From positions 1-64,000 of the forward strand of contig WBMZ01012797.1 of the NCBI GenBank assembly GCA_013400975.1: a stretch of 64,000 bases of DNA, given 5' to 3'. Below, piece by piece: positions 25,771 to 39,043 of the stretch. Within the stretch, counting starts at the first letter, position 1. Every line of letters begins with the position of its first letter. Position numbers and translations under genes: made by a program. The notes below the pieces were generated by a model. The model was not told the DNA's origin. It saw nothing but the letters and a program-made list of their open reading frames with translations, and made no database searches. This DNA is from Atrichornis clamosus. Taxonomy: Eukaryota > Chordata > Aves > Passeriformes > Menuridae.

Positions 25771-28700
25771 CATTTTTGCTCTCTGCCTCCTTAAAGTGAA
25801 ATTATGTAGCCTTCATTCAAGACAGACGCAGAAGTTTTTACTGAAGGATTTAGGGAGAGATTTTCTGAAGTATTTGCTTTTTCCACTTAAACAATTCACA
25901 TCACCAATACACAGCTAATCTACTGAAGGAAATATCTGCAATTATAGTCAAAAACCCATCCACTGATGCCAGCAGCACTGCAGTGTAACTTTCTCATGTT
26001 CATTAACGTCATACTAATTTAATTGTTTTTGTACACCACTGAATTTCTTTTTCTCCACTTTAAATATCATTCTTTCAATAGCTTTGTTCTACCACGAGTT
26101 TATTAAAGGAAACAAAGGAGTATCCAACAGCGCTGCCCATAATGAGCATCATGAAACATCACAGCATGTTTTAACAGGGAAATATTCCTCTGCAATAACA
26201 TCAGATATTCTAAAACCACATTTTTTATTTCATTTAAGTTTAAGTATATTTATTAGAAAGAAAATCCCAACAACAATAACAAAAAAAATCCCTAAAAATG
26301 TTGGTCAGTTTCAGGAAATTCTGAAAAGACAAATGAACAAGAGAAAAGCCTTTTACATTTCCAGGTAGAAAAAGAAGATCTCTGTTATGTACATGATCCA
26401 CAAAGTGCTGAAGGTGAGAAAGCTTTCTGGCAAAATATCATCACATTTCTGTCTTTTATAGAATTCTCTAAGTGATTTCAGTGGTCATTGTCAGAGATAT
26501 TAAATTGGTCCCTATGGGCATAAAAACGGATGTGCGGCAGTCTTTATGTCTCACATAACTGATATATCATTTTAAGCCAAATAGCTTAAAATGTATTGTA
26601 TTGATAAATAAAATCATAAGTATCTACTGTACCTTTACAGTACTCTGTTCAGCTACTTTTCAAATATTTAGCTTTCAGTTCCCACCTTAGTGTTTGCTGA
26701 ATGCAAATTCTTAATATATTAGCTTACTGACAAAAATAATTAAATTAATAATATGTTTCCTTAAGACCTCTGCCAGCTGTGTTTTCTTATCCTAAAGATT
26801 AAAAGGATCTTTGAGTATGCACAGAGATTCTGAAAGTCCATATTCTAGTTTCACACCTTACTGATGGCAGAATGAATTTATACAGGTCCCCAGCTGCAAT
26901 ATGGAGATTCCTCATCTATAAAATGATTTGAAATGGAAGATGTATAGATAGACTGGCTGTGAATGAGTTGAAAAGGGACTTATCACTATCATTTACGTTT
27001 ATATTTTTGAAACAAAAGTGAGTCTAAACATTTTCCAAGAGAACAGTACAGCACAGCAAAGGAGCCATTTCTGAATAAAACTTTGAATTAGCATTATTTT
27101 GTAGCTCCTAAGAGGAATTAGCACTCTTAATTATCCAGATAAATAAAAGTATGGAAAAAATTATTTACTCATCAATATGTAACTTACAAAGCAGGAAATG
27201 CTAAGGTCAAAAATCTTGAGATTATTGCAAAAATAAATCTAGAATTGTTTAAACACAAAACTGCCTATTCTTGAATTCTTCTTATTCTCAGGACAGCTTT
27301 ATTCTGTGACTGAGTTAAATTTCATTTCTTGAGGTCAGTCATGAGAATGCAATTGTATATAACTGTAGGAAAAATAGTTTAAGTGATATAGGATTTTTTA
27401 ATCTGATCTGGAGATCAGATTTCATGTGATCTATGATTTGTCAAGAGTTAAAAAAAGACTTATTACAATCATAGCACTGAAACTGTGATGGTAAAAGGAA
27501 GAGACAGAAAATAATGTGTAATTCAGTTCTAAAGGACTCTTCCTTAGAAGCCAGCATACAACTTCAATCTTCCCCAATAAATTTTCTGTGCACAGAATAA
27601 GATAGACTATTATCCCTAATGATTAATTTCTTGCTGTAGTCCACAGATTAAAAGACATGGAAGAGGAGATGGGATGGATAAATCATTCTGTCTGGTTAGT
27701 AAAAATTTTATGTGTATTTGCATATCTAAATATATGATCCCATCATTGTAAGACTATGTCAAAAGCTTCAGTTTTTGTTCACACAGGTGTCTGTTATCAG
27801 AAACCTGAAAATGCAAGGTCAGTTTTGAGGAAAGTCAAGTTTGATTAGACAAACTTTCAGTTCAAAGTGCTTCAGTAAGCCTTAATTCACTAAATCAACT
27901 CAAATAATGCTAAAAACAAGGCTACTTTAAAGATCTTCTACTCTATTGCACCATTTGTATTAAAAAATATCCCACAAAATTCTCAGAGTAATGCTCTGTG
28001 GGTGTGGGCTATCTAGTACTGTATTTTATTTTTCCCATAATGTTTATTGATGAACAAGAAAAGGCACATTAAAGAATTAATTAATATTTGAAATTGTAGT
28101 CCTGTAGTCCAAGAAATATATCATTGCTATGAGTCATAAAAGATACAGGCTTTTGCCACCATTGGAGCCTGAAGAAGTGTGTAGACTTGTCTTGGCCTGA
28201 GCTAGGTTTAGATTGTTTAAGCTGTCATAATAATTGCTTAATGATCAGGTAATGACAGATTGTCTTGGGAGTTTGTTTATCTTCATGAATACCATATATG
28301 GTAAATGTTTCACAAATCTGCACAGGATCAGTGAAGGAAGAGCAAATAAACAGCCTGCATTAGCAAATATATGAAAGTCGCATGAAGCAGATCAAAGACG
28401 GAGAAGGAAGAAATCTCTCTCCATCAAACCTGTTTTCTCCTGGTGAAGAACATCTGTCATAACCAGCTCTTTGCACCCCTTGTATCCATCTGGAGTAAGG
28501 AAGGTACATCAGCCTCAGGACTTAGACAGGCAGTATAAGATTGAATATAGTACCAGAGAAAAAAGGATAAATAGAGGAAAATGGTTTTCTTGTGTATGAC
28601 AGTGATAAACTTTGCTGAAAGGGTTCTTAGTTCATTAATTTTATAATTAACATTAGTTTTACATAAGTTCATTGATACTCATGTAAGGCTGTCCTCTTTT

Positions 28701-29747
28701 ACCCATCGTTTACTTCTGAATGCTACATGACATGTAGGGAATGCAAGCACTGTGTCAGTGCTGAACATTGTCATTTGGCACACTGGATTAACTCAAGTAA
28801 ATTCTTTACCTGATACAGTTTTGTTTATGAGCCTGTTGGCATCCTTTTTCCTTTTGATCCAGAACTATGTTAAAAGTTTATGTATCACTAAATGCTCAGT
28901 CAGAAACATATTTATCTGAAAGTATAACAACAATAATGCCCTAACCCCTCACCCCCTCTTTAAAACATATTTTGTGCACAAATGGCTTATTAGTCTTTTC
29001 TTTGTGTTGTATTAATCAGCTTTTTGGGTAACTCACCTTTATAATCCTTATTCAGTCTTGGTCTTAGTGTATACAGTCAAAAAGTGTTACACAAAGGTAA
29101 ACCAAATTCATACTCAATATATTCCTGAATTTGAATGCACTTTGTTAAACACAATAACACATTTGGAAATATGAACACAAATAAGTTTTAATTGATATTA
29201 ACCCCAGTTATTTTTCTTGAATTTCAATGTAAACCAGTGCTTTTCTTTTGCTACTGAGTTTAATGTAAAGACTACACTATTTAGCAAGAGTTACTTCAAT
29301 TATTTAAATATATTTATGATGTGGTCTGTGTTTCCATTGTGTATTATATGTATTTTTATTGCATGGATTTGATTTTAATCCAAATTTGGAATGCTTTTCG
29401 TAAGACTATAGGGTTGTTTGCTTTTTTTTTTCCCTCAAGTTTAGTGAAAATCTGATACAGATTGGTTTGGAGCTCTTTGTGAATACTCAAAGCTTACTAA
29501 TCCTGTTCTCTTCTCTTTTGCACTCTCCAAGGGTGCTTTATGCTTACTTTTGTAATTGAGAAGGTGACTATTTTTAATTGAAAGGGTTCTTTGATTCTGT
29601 TAGTCTTACAATTTGCAGTTAGAAATATGTTTGCTTCTCTTTGGAGACTCAACATTTAGTGCTAAATTAATGAAGAATAAAGACCTACTGATGACAATAA
29701 TTACTGCTTATTTAAGAACATATGCAAGTAAGTAATCTTTAAATTCT
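25771..29747. other. AT-rich unique DNA, no gene seen
   Basis: About 4 kb with no recognised gene or transposon. It contains one short perfect hairpin (27400-27421, reported separately). Open frames of 71-94 codons have no domain. Confidence 0.55.
27400..27421. repeat. Perfect short inverted repeat
   Basis: AATCTGATCT and AGATCAGATT are exact reverse complements separated by GG. This gives a 10 bp stem with a 2-base centre. No element or gene is attached to it. Confidence 0.8.
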
Positions 29748-30241
29748 TGTCCTAGTTTCGGTCAAGGATGTGAGAGGGCAGAATCTGAAGTTGTGTGGGA
29801 GTGTCTAGGTTGTTATTCTATACCACACATGCCTGACTGGGGGATACTCACTTCTGAGAAGAAGGGGTTGCAGCAATTTTGTCCTTTTCTGGGGGGCAAG
29901 CAGCAAACGGAGTGGTGGGGTAACACTGGTCCTGACTGAAGGGTTTGTCCACGATTGTTTTTCATTGTCTCAGGCTTGGGGAAAAAGTGTGTGCACAGAA
30001 GGTCGAGGGACTATTTTGTTCTTTGTCTCTTTAACTGGCTGTGGTCACCTCAGGTTGGACTCAATGAGGGTTTTGCTTGTGATCACCCTCTTTTACACTC
30101 TGTTATTGTTACTGTTCTTTTTTTTATCTCATGGCTGTTCCCAGTAAATTGTTATCTCAAGCCTTATTCTCTGCCTTTTCTCTCTCTCTGCTGAGGGACT
30201 GAAGGGAGGGGAGCAGGTGTGAGTGGCTTAATTTCCAGTCA
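29748..30241 (+). mobile_element. Eroded LTR, related to the 55.4 kb LTR, plus strand
   Basis: It opens TGTCCTAGTTTCGGTCAAGG, comparable to TGTGCTGGTTTTGGTTGGGG at the 55356 LTR. Two further anchors agree in order. TATTCTATACCACACATGCC matches in style the TATTCCAGACCACATGAC block of that LTR. CCCAGTAAATTGTTATCTCAA aligns with CCCTAATAAACTGACGTTATCTCAA around its polyadenylation signal. The AATAAA is degraded to AGTAAA. The 3' border near 30241 (CAGTCA) is approximate, and I see no clear target-site duplication. It is probably a solo LTR. Confidence 0.62.
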
Positions 30242-31137
30242 GGAATTTTTCCATAGTTCCTTGCATTTATTGACTATTTTAATAGGTGCTTTTAGCACTC
30301 AGAGGATTGAGCCTTTATTTATTCTTAAGTTCAATATATTAATTTAGAAGTTAATGTAAAACACTGGTATTTTCGTTAAAATTCTTTGCAATTTCAAATT
30401 CCTGGGGAAAAAAATAATCAATTCATATTAAGTTTCTGGGAAAGAAATAAAAAATTCATATGGGTTTGAGCTGGATTTTTATATCCAAGGTCAGCTTGTT
30501 ATCTATTATGCTGCTTTAGTATTAAAATTACAATTATTCACCTCAATGTTCATGGTTCCTGTTTCTTGGGAGAATTAGGAAGTAAACAAAGTGGATAACT
30601 GCAATGCTTCTATGGTTGTTCTTAGTTTTCCAGAGATTCAAGTAGTGAAAATAGATTACAGTCTTGCATATATGGCTCTGGCCTTTGTTTTCAGGATGGA
30701 AACTGAAATATTTAAATTTACTGGTGCTTAAGAAGAAACAGAGGATACAATTTAATGTATATGCATATTGAGAAGGAAAACAAAACTAGACATTGGAGAA
30801 GAAGTAGAAAAATTAAAGGACTCTAGTTACAGCTACCTAATATAGCTTGTAATACACACTGATAATGTTTCTTAAGAAATGGAAAAAAGGTACCTAGAAG
30901 TCAAATTCTGATTTTTTTTTATCTCTGATCCCTAAGTAACACATAATTTGACAGGCTGCACTAAAGACACTGGATATAAAGGAAAAAACATTGCAAATTA
31001 TATTGCAGGACTCTCTTAAATAGATAGAGACAAAAGGAAAGAAAGAAAAGTAATAAAATTCTGGTACTTAGGAAAAGAATGAAAACAAAGAGGTGAAAGC
31101 AAAATAAGTGGATATGGGTAATATGAAATAGTAAGTG
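30242..31137. other. AT-rich unique DNA, no gene seen
   Basis: No element or gene was recognised. A loose local duplication (TTCATATTAAG / TTCATATGGG with similar flanks) lies near 30400-30470. Confidence 0.5.
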
Positions 31138-31335
31138 GAATAATTTATGTTGGAAGAGATCCTTAAGATTATCAAATGCAACCATTAAGCTAATACTACA
31201 AAATCCAGAAGTCCCTAATGCCATATCTATGTCTTTTAAATATTCCCAGAGATGGTGATTCATCCTCTTCCCTGGGCAGCCTGTTCCAATGTTTGACAGC
31301 TCTTCTGGCAAAGAAGTTTTTCCTTGATCTTGTAC
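31138..31335 (-). mobile_element. CR1 LINE 3' end fragment, minus strand
   Basis: The blocks TGTTGGAAGAGATCCTTAAG, CTTTTAAATATTCCCAGAGA and CCCTGGGCAGCCTGTTCCAA are reversed CR1 3' sequence. The tail octamers are already lost. About 200 bp remains. The 116-codon minus-strand frame that covers it (30961-31311) is a chance frame, not a gene. Confidence 0.88.
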
Positions 31336-34300
31336 AAAAAATCTTGTGGGAAAGAAAAATGAATTGAATTGTGTATATTAACTTTCAGATTAACATATTC
31401 CACTGGGTTGGTTAGTGCCTAATTTTTGATAAAACTCATATACATTAGCTGAAAAACGTAATCTGTTTTACAATTGATTGGTTATAACAGATGTGTTAAA
31501 AGACACAAATGGCTACTTACAGAAAGCTAGAGAAGTGGGGAAAGTAAGAAATTCCATGCTTTAATTGTTACCCAAGTACCTCTTAGTAGTTTTTAAACCT
31601 CTCACTATCATTTAAAAGATTTTTTTTTTTTTTTGTTAAGCATTTCTCCTGTAACACAGAACCTTTTTGTTTTCCCTTTCTTCATTTCAAAAAGACAGCA
31701 AAGGTAACATCATCTCCTCTGCAGCTTAAGGACAGCAAGTGACTCAGCAAATGGAAGGATCTAGGATGGAATAATTTACACCATATCACACAGGAGTTAC
31801 ACATTTAAATATGGACTGGAACTTGGTATTTCTTAGCTCTGTATTATAGTGCAGATCATTGCACCATTGTTGATCTCTGGTATAGTTTCTGATAAAACCT
31901 GTCTGAGTCAAGGTGTTCACTGTTTAAGATGTATATTTAGACCATTTCAGCAGCCATAGTTGAAAATGACCCACGTAGAACATCAAAGAAGTGCTGTTCA
32001 AGAACAACAGAAGTGTGCTGTAGTTTCGGTCTTTGAATTGGTGGTTCATTTTCAGGTTAGATATACAATGGGATAGTTTCTTGAATCAGGGTTTAAATAT
32101 TTTTACTTTTAATAGAGTTGAGATTTTTAAACTTTTGTTTAGAGAGAAATGATGTCTTTGAAATGATTAGCGTTTACAATGTCATCATTTCAGAATGTTT
32201 GAGAGTTTATTCCTTGATGAAAATTCTTGGTCCATAATATGAAATATTAAAAATTAACTATATTTAAATTGCATTGAAATATTTTTCTTTTAAAAAGTAA
32301 CACTTTTTACTTAGACCTTAAAGAACTAAAGATTTTTTTTTTAGTATTAGAATAGTAAATATATATCTATTGGAAGATTTAATTGTAATGCCTGTAAATA
32401 TCTTGTTGAATATAAACCACTGATGATCAAATATCTGATCAATGTTAACCTAAACATTATTTGGAAACCCTGTTATATGACATATTTTTCTCTTATCTCT
32501 ATTTTAGGACATGTAGTAGGCCAGACATTAGCACATATGTGCAAGTCTTTAATGAACTTCAGTAGAGAGCAATAGAGAAACTTAATATTTATGCTGCTTT
32601 GTTACAAGTGACAGAATATATTGGCGAAAGAAAGTTAAAAAAAAAAAAAGAAAAGGAGGGGAGGATGCTGTTTGGCTGACAGTGTATCACAAAACTTTGA
32701 TTAAGAGGTAATTTGAACTATTTAATGACACAGTATTTAGATTTTTATTCTTCACTTAAATTTTGCATTTGCATTAATTGGCATGTCCTGCACATACTTA
32801 ACTGTCTTCTCCCTGCACTTAGATAATTACAAGTTTAATTATGATATTTAATATATTGGAGGCTAGATTTGGAACTGAATTTTTGGTAAATAATATAGTA
32901 AATTTTTTACCTTTCCTCTGTGTTTCTAGAAATATTTAATCAAATATCAAGTTTAGTGGACTGGATTAATTTTTATTATAACTGTCTGGGAAAGGTATCC
33001 CTTTATAAGATAGCATTAAAGATATCTTCTAATGTTTGATTTAATATTTATTAAATTTTGCTCTTAAAAATAAATTATTTCTACTTACTATTCATGATTT
33101 GCAATAGTTATAAGCATGATTAAAAGTATGATAACAAGATAATCTCAAATCCTAGTCATAATATATTAAATTAAATTGCTTTTTGTATTTAATAAAGTCA
33201 GACTATTTCTTTTGCTAGGTGCAACTGTGACTTGATTGAGATATTCTGCAAACTTTGAATTTCTGCCAGTCAAGTATTCATCAGTAGATTTAAAAACAAA
33301 AACAAAATCCACCCAACTTTTCAAAGTTTGATTTTATATATTTTGTTTAAAAACATTATTTTCTTCAGTCTAGCATAAACACATTGTTTCTACCCAGTAT
33401 CTTTTTAGTACTACAATTTTAATCTTATGTTACCTCCTATTGTTAAAGGTATTAATTGTAATATTTGGAGATTTAAGTTCTGGACTGCAAATGTGGCAGG
33501 CAGACAGTTATGTACAGGGATGTAAAAGTGAAGCAGTAAATTACAGGTGAAAATTCTACCCTATCCAAAGGGAAATTATTCTGAGATTTACTTTGCAATG
33601 TACATTTAAACACCAAAAGAAGTTATTGACTTTGCTGGTCACTTTCCATTGTGCTGATGCTACTGTAAATGCACTGATTCCAAGAAAGCAAATTCTGATA
33701 AGCATAATTTTACAAATTATAGTAAACCAGCAATTTTACCAAGTAAATGAAGAAATGCTGTGAAAATGATTCTTTATAATCTGATTTTTATTCTACAGTT
33801 TCATCCTCCCTCTCAGCTCTTTCATTCATTCCTCCTTTCTTCAGTTCATTTTATTTTTTGGAGAGCCAGTTTTAATATGCTTTGTTCTTATGTCAACTTT
33901 ATTATGACTCACTAATGCAAAAAAATTGGGGTAATCTTTTCTCCCCTGTAGTCCTGACTTTGACCTTTTAAGTCAGAAGATAGAAGTTAACAGAAGTTAA
34001 CTTCAAGTTAGAATTCTTCCACATAATTATTAGATCAACCTTTTACTAATGCTAGGTGGAGTGGCTGCTCAGAAGAGCGAATAGTTTAATTGTATAAATC
34101 ACTGCTTACAAATGCTCAAACAGTGATTTGCAACCTGGTTTTCCTGTATGTACATTAGGGAAGATATACCATAATGTTAATATTTTTCATTTCTAATTGA
34201 TTTATATTCAATTACCTTGAATTATTATTTTGTTTTGCATTTCCAGTGCTACTGAACGCTGGTTTCATAATCTAGAAGAATGATTTCTATTCCAGATTTC

Positions 34301-34554
34301 TAACTATTTGGTCTATTCCTAGCAAATTTGGGTTAAAAACTATAATACATAGTTAGCTCTTTCATGTTTGGTATTTAACCTTTGTACATAGCGAATAACT
34401 TTTTGTCCTTCTAATGATTTTTTTTTCCCTAGAGATCTATTCTTTGCCAGTAGCAAAGACACATCTCTCATTCTTTGTGATCCTGATGAAGGAGGAGATG
34501 GTTCCATATACTAACACAACTGCCCACAAGTTATTCAAAGTGTTTTATTCTCTC
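31336..34554. other. Very AT-rich unique DNA, no gene seen
   Basis: About 3.2 kb of strongly AT-rich DNA. It holds a T run at 31620-31634 and an A run at 32637-32649 followed by GAAAAGGAGGGG. No gene, LTR or CR1 was recognised. A 12 bp palindrome GAAGTTAACTTC lies near 33994. Confidence 0.55.
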
Positions 34555-34905
34555 CTTTTAGAGGGCTCTTCAGATACAACGTAATTTTCTCCATCCTCAT
34601 TGGTTTTCCTCTGTGAAAGCAGCCTTGCTGTGTGCAGCCAGGGCTCAGTGGGTGCCAGCAGCAGCCTGGGGCAGGGGCCAGGAGCAGAAGGGCTCATCAG
34701 GAGTCCAGCAGGGCAGGGCCTAACTCCAGGTTCTGTCCCACTGCTCCAGCCAGGAGCAGGACAGCCAGGGGCATCAGAGCAGACACAGCTCTTGGGCATC
34801 GGGCACATCCCTGGAGATGGAGACAGGCTGGCATGTTGGCTTGTGAACTGACTGGGACGTGGTGGGACTGTAGCTCGGGCTGGGCCATGTATCTCAATGT
34901 TAGTC
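34555..34905. other. GC-rich island of unknown origin, probably a repeat
   Basis: About 350 bp that is sharply richer in G and C than the DNA on both sides, full of CAGCAGCC, GGGGCAGGGGCC and CCAGGAGCAG wording. Open frames exist on both strands (120 codons minus 34545-34907; 98 and 83 codons plus). Their translations are rich in Pro, Ser, Gly and Ala and show no domain. CpG dinucleotides are few, which argues against an active CpG-island promoter. An abrupt compositional border suggests an inserted or transposed segment such as an LTR or retrocopy, but I recognise no ends and no family. Confidence 0.5.
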
Positions 34906-36929
34906 AATACCTTCCAGAAATCAGTTAAATGTTCTGGGAAACTGAAAAATAAAAGTTGATCATAACAATTAGTCTACACAAACATGTTAGGAATGTTTTC
35001 TGTATCCTTTTGTTGCTCAGTAATTGTCATACTTGAACAGTTGTGCTAACAGTTATATATCAATACTGATACATGATTGTTATATAACATCATAAAATCA
35101 TGTTCAAAAGATCCAGTGTGGAGGTTTTCATAAATAAAAGATATTTCTGCTGATAGAAATTTCTTCATGCCATTCTGCTTATGGAATCTGTGGACAAGGG
35201 TCTGTTTGGGCATCAAAATAAGGAGTGAAGATGATTGAAATTTTTTACATAAATGAGTATTCGGTTTAATATAAACAATTCAATATGCTTAGTTATAATA
35301 AAACACTTTTTGTAAGTTGTTTTCAAAGGTCAACAACTTCTAGTCTTTTTTTTTTTTTTAATTAAAAAGTCCAGAATCCAATAGTCATGTTCCTCAAATT
35401 TAACCTTATAAAAGCAAATCGTGTAGTAGAATCTACAGAAAAGTCTGTCCGGGTTTGCTCTGCCATCTTACAAAGTGACACATTCTATCAGAGGGCTATT
35501 TATCCATGTCCATTTGCTACAGGTGGAACAAAAATGATAAACTTAGCCTAGACACCTCATTATTAGTTTTATAAACTGATTTTCACAAAAAATGACAAAA
35601 AATCACCAGCGAATACACAGACCCTGTTGATCCTCTAGGCCATTTCCATGACCTCACTGAAGTATTTCAATTACAAGTAAATAAGGGGAAAAAATCCAAA
35701 TTAAATGATCCAACTTTTACACTTAAAAATAGAAATATAAACTTATTTCTGATAAGCGGTTGTAACGTGATAAAATGGATTATGTCATTAGCTGCCTTAT
35801 TCATTGATAGCATTTGATTGAGTTTTTCCTAGATTATCTACTTTTAGGACAACACAGGAAAACGCTGGGTTTCCTGGTATGGGAAAGCCTATGGAACTCT
35901 GTTAACGGCAGTTAAAATTGCTTCTTCTGGTTTTATATCTCAAGCAGGACTGTGCCTTTGTTTCAGAAGAACTTACAAATCATTTGATGGAAAAAAAGTG
36001 CTGAAATACATTCAGTAAGCGAGGCAATCTTATTGCAGATTATATTTACAGAAGCTTATTTAAAACACAGTTTCTTTAAGAATTCTTTTTTTGATTGATG
36101 GGCTTCTATCAAACTGTATCATCTGATTGGTTCATTTTCAAAAATTGTCCAAATAATAGAATTAATGTTTAAATGAGAGGTAAAGACTGCCAGACGATGA
36201 GTCCCAGTAGATGAGCAGGAGACTGACTACTTTTTTTTCTATGCTGTGGACAATGGCATTGTGTTCATGTTCAATATCTAACATGAGGGCTTTAAATTTA
36301 AAAAAAAAATATTAAAGAACTATTCTCTCTTACTTGAGACTTCCAGTACAGTCAGTTCAAACAGTCCTTCATATAAATATGAAGGAATGAAGCAATCTTC
36401 GTGATGCAAATTCTTCAATACAATAGAAAAATCATCTGTTTGTAAGTGTCCGAACCAGTATTTCCTGCATGCAAACAATTTAGGCTCTTCTCAAATGTAT
36501 AAACAGTAAATTTTTATAGCAAATTATCAGAAGCTTTAAGAAATTAATAAAAATTCAGTATATGCCTCTCCTAAATTAGGATTATTCTGCACCAGAATTC
36601 TTAAAAGAGATTTCATGATGTTCAAATAGCAAAATTCCTTAGAAAATCTTACTGAAACACTGCACAACTTACATGAACTAATTTCCAGTTACTGTCTCAT
36701 TTTGCCATTCCATTGAAGAGAAGTGCTACTACACCAAACTTTTACTCATTAAGTAATTTGGTAATGACAGTAAAATTCTGAACATGAACATTAATTAAAG
36801 AATCATTCTGAAAGTAAGAGATCAGTTAGGTTTATTTGTAAACAACATACAATAAAAGGCATATGAAATTTAATAAAAAATGTTGACCATTATGTACAAA
36901 TTTTTCCATATATTTTTAGTACTGGCATT
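34906..36929. other. AT-rich unique DNA, no gene seen
   Basis: No gene or element was recognised. A short T run lies near 35348. The rest is AT-rich with no open frame of note. Confidence 0.55.
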
Positions 36930-37360
36930 AAAAGACTCAACCTCACAATGACATACAAGGAGGCTGAAGAAACTGTGTCTGTTCAGCCCAGGAAACAGAA
37001 GTCTGAGTTGGGATCTTACTTTTGTTCAGTGTTATCTACTCTTATCTGATAGAAGGGTACAGAAAATATGTGAGGCTCTTCTCAAGGGTGAGCAGTTATT
37101 GGACAAGAGGCAACAAACATCAGCTGAAACACAGACAATTACAAATAGATATTAGGAAAATCTTTTTCACAATGAGAGTGGTCAAATCCTGGAACAGGTT
37201 GCCCATAAAGGTTTTGTAGTCTCCACCCTTGGAGTTATTCCAAACTCAGCCAGACATGGCTCTTTGGAAGCATCCTTTATTTGGGTCAGCTTTGAGCAAG
37301 AGGTTGGATAAAATGATCTCTGAAGATCTTTTCTAGCCTAAAATATTTTACAATTTTAAA
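36930..37360 (+). mobile_element. CR1 LINE 3' end, plus strand, old
   Basis: CR1 3' blocks are readable in order: GAGCAGTTATTGGACAAGAGG, then TAGATATTAGGAAAATCTTT, then ATCCTGGAACAGGTTGCCCA. A weak end (GATGATCTCTGAAGATCTTTTC style) lies near 37330. The tail is eroded. It is 5'-truncated and noncoding. A 65-codon frame inside it is residual CR1 sequence. Confidence 0.85.
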
Positions 37361-39043
37361 AGTTTTAGAGTTCTATTCTTTTTATTTTAACATCAGTTAA
37401 AGAAAAAATTATGTAAACCTGAATCTGTTTAACCATTGTACTGACCACTAGTGTTCTGGATTTCTTAGACTAGGAAGGACTTATAAAAGAGTATAGTATC
37501 ATTTTAGGAATCCAAGGAGTTTTCAGAACTGAGGTGGTTCTTATTCAATTAATAGGTAGAAGTAAAATACCAGTGTCCTCCCAAACGTCCTTCTAAATCT
37601 ATGTTTAGATACATGAAGAAAGCCAATTCAATAGGCTTTTAACTTAAAAGTTAATTTTTAAAAGCTGCAAGGAGCTGACAGCCTTCATTATGGTCAAATT
37701 TATCAGTATTTGGGTAAGATTAGACATAACATTGAAAATTAAATAAATACGTTAGTCTTCACACATAAACTCTAAGAAGTATTTTGTAATTCACTCAATC
37801 TACGCTTAAGAGCTATAATAAAATCTCATTCTGTCTTATACTTTCTAAGCTAAATACTACAGCTACTATATTATATTGCAAGGAGGAAGTAGATTAGGCT
37901 GTTACAAGATGATGTTTTGCACATGAAAATAATGTTCTAAGGACCAGCTAGAAACCATTGTTACTAAAAAAATATCACAGACACCAAAATGCTGCATTGG
38001 GGTAATCACTAAAATACATGGTGAAAATGGAAAACAAAAATGGGAACATTCATTACATATTACTTTGATTTTTTAAAAACAATAGCTTTAAATTTAAAAG
38101 GCTATTACTATATATATTCTGTAAATACTGTATCATATTATATTTATTTATTTATTTCACAAAGTTATCAATATTTAATTTAGAATCATTGCCCAAATTT
38201 TTTATTAGGGAAAATATATAATCTAGAGATCCGTATGTTAAAGGCTCAGTTTGCTCATTCTTGCGTATTTACAAGAGTGTATATATGTATAGTAAAAAAA
38301 AAAAAAAAAGGATGCTAAAATATTGATACTCTTATGGTTTTAACAAAAAAGAATCCTATGAAATATGAGATAACAGAGCAATTATACCTTGATACCACTC
38401 GAGCATTTTCCAAGTTTTGGGTAGTTTTTCATGCTCTAGAAATACCACAGTATAATGAAATATTTAAATCAAATAAACATTAAAAAGTAGGTAAAATCCA
38501 CATTTATTGCAAAGTGCATCAGATTTATTTGGTTAATTTTTTCTCTGCTGAAGCTCATAAATAATTGTTAGCTATGACAAATTTGTAACATCTGTGTAAT
38601 TATAATCTGTATGTTTGCATGAGCTGATTGCAAGGAAAACAATTTTAGTTTTGGGCTGAACTGGTTTTTAAAAATGTATAATGTACTTAACAAATATATA
38701 ATATATTCCTCATGCTGGTTGTGGCTTTTTTTCTTACATTTACAATTATTTCTGCAAATCAACATATAAAGATGCAATAAGCAAGACTGAGTTTAAAACA
38801 TAGAGTGGGAAGGAAAAAAAGAGTTGGGAAGTGAGATTCCTATTTATTGCACAATTTTTAATTTTCAAATGTGTGCATTCACATTGAACACTTTTTTAGC
38901 AACAGTCCTTGAAATTAAAATTTTTAAAATCATTTAGCAAGCTGCAAAGTAAAGAAAAATGCCTCAAGAAGAGTTAAATAGATCTTAAGACAGAGAATAT
39001 CTCTCAAAAATCAGAAAATACCCTATGAAAGTTTTTTTAGAAC
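37361..39043. other. AT-rich unique DNA, no gene seen
   Basis: Strongly AT-rich, with a run of 16 A at 38294-38309. No gene or element was recognised. Confidence 0.55.

Noticed and set aside
30961..31311. 116-codon minus-strand frame
   Set aside because: Its N-terminal part is reversed CR1 3' UTR and the rest is A/T-rich low complexity.
34600..34851. CpG-island promoter or exon
   Set aside because: It is GC-rich but CpG-poor, and no promoter motif, splice-site context or domain could be recognised.
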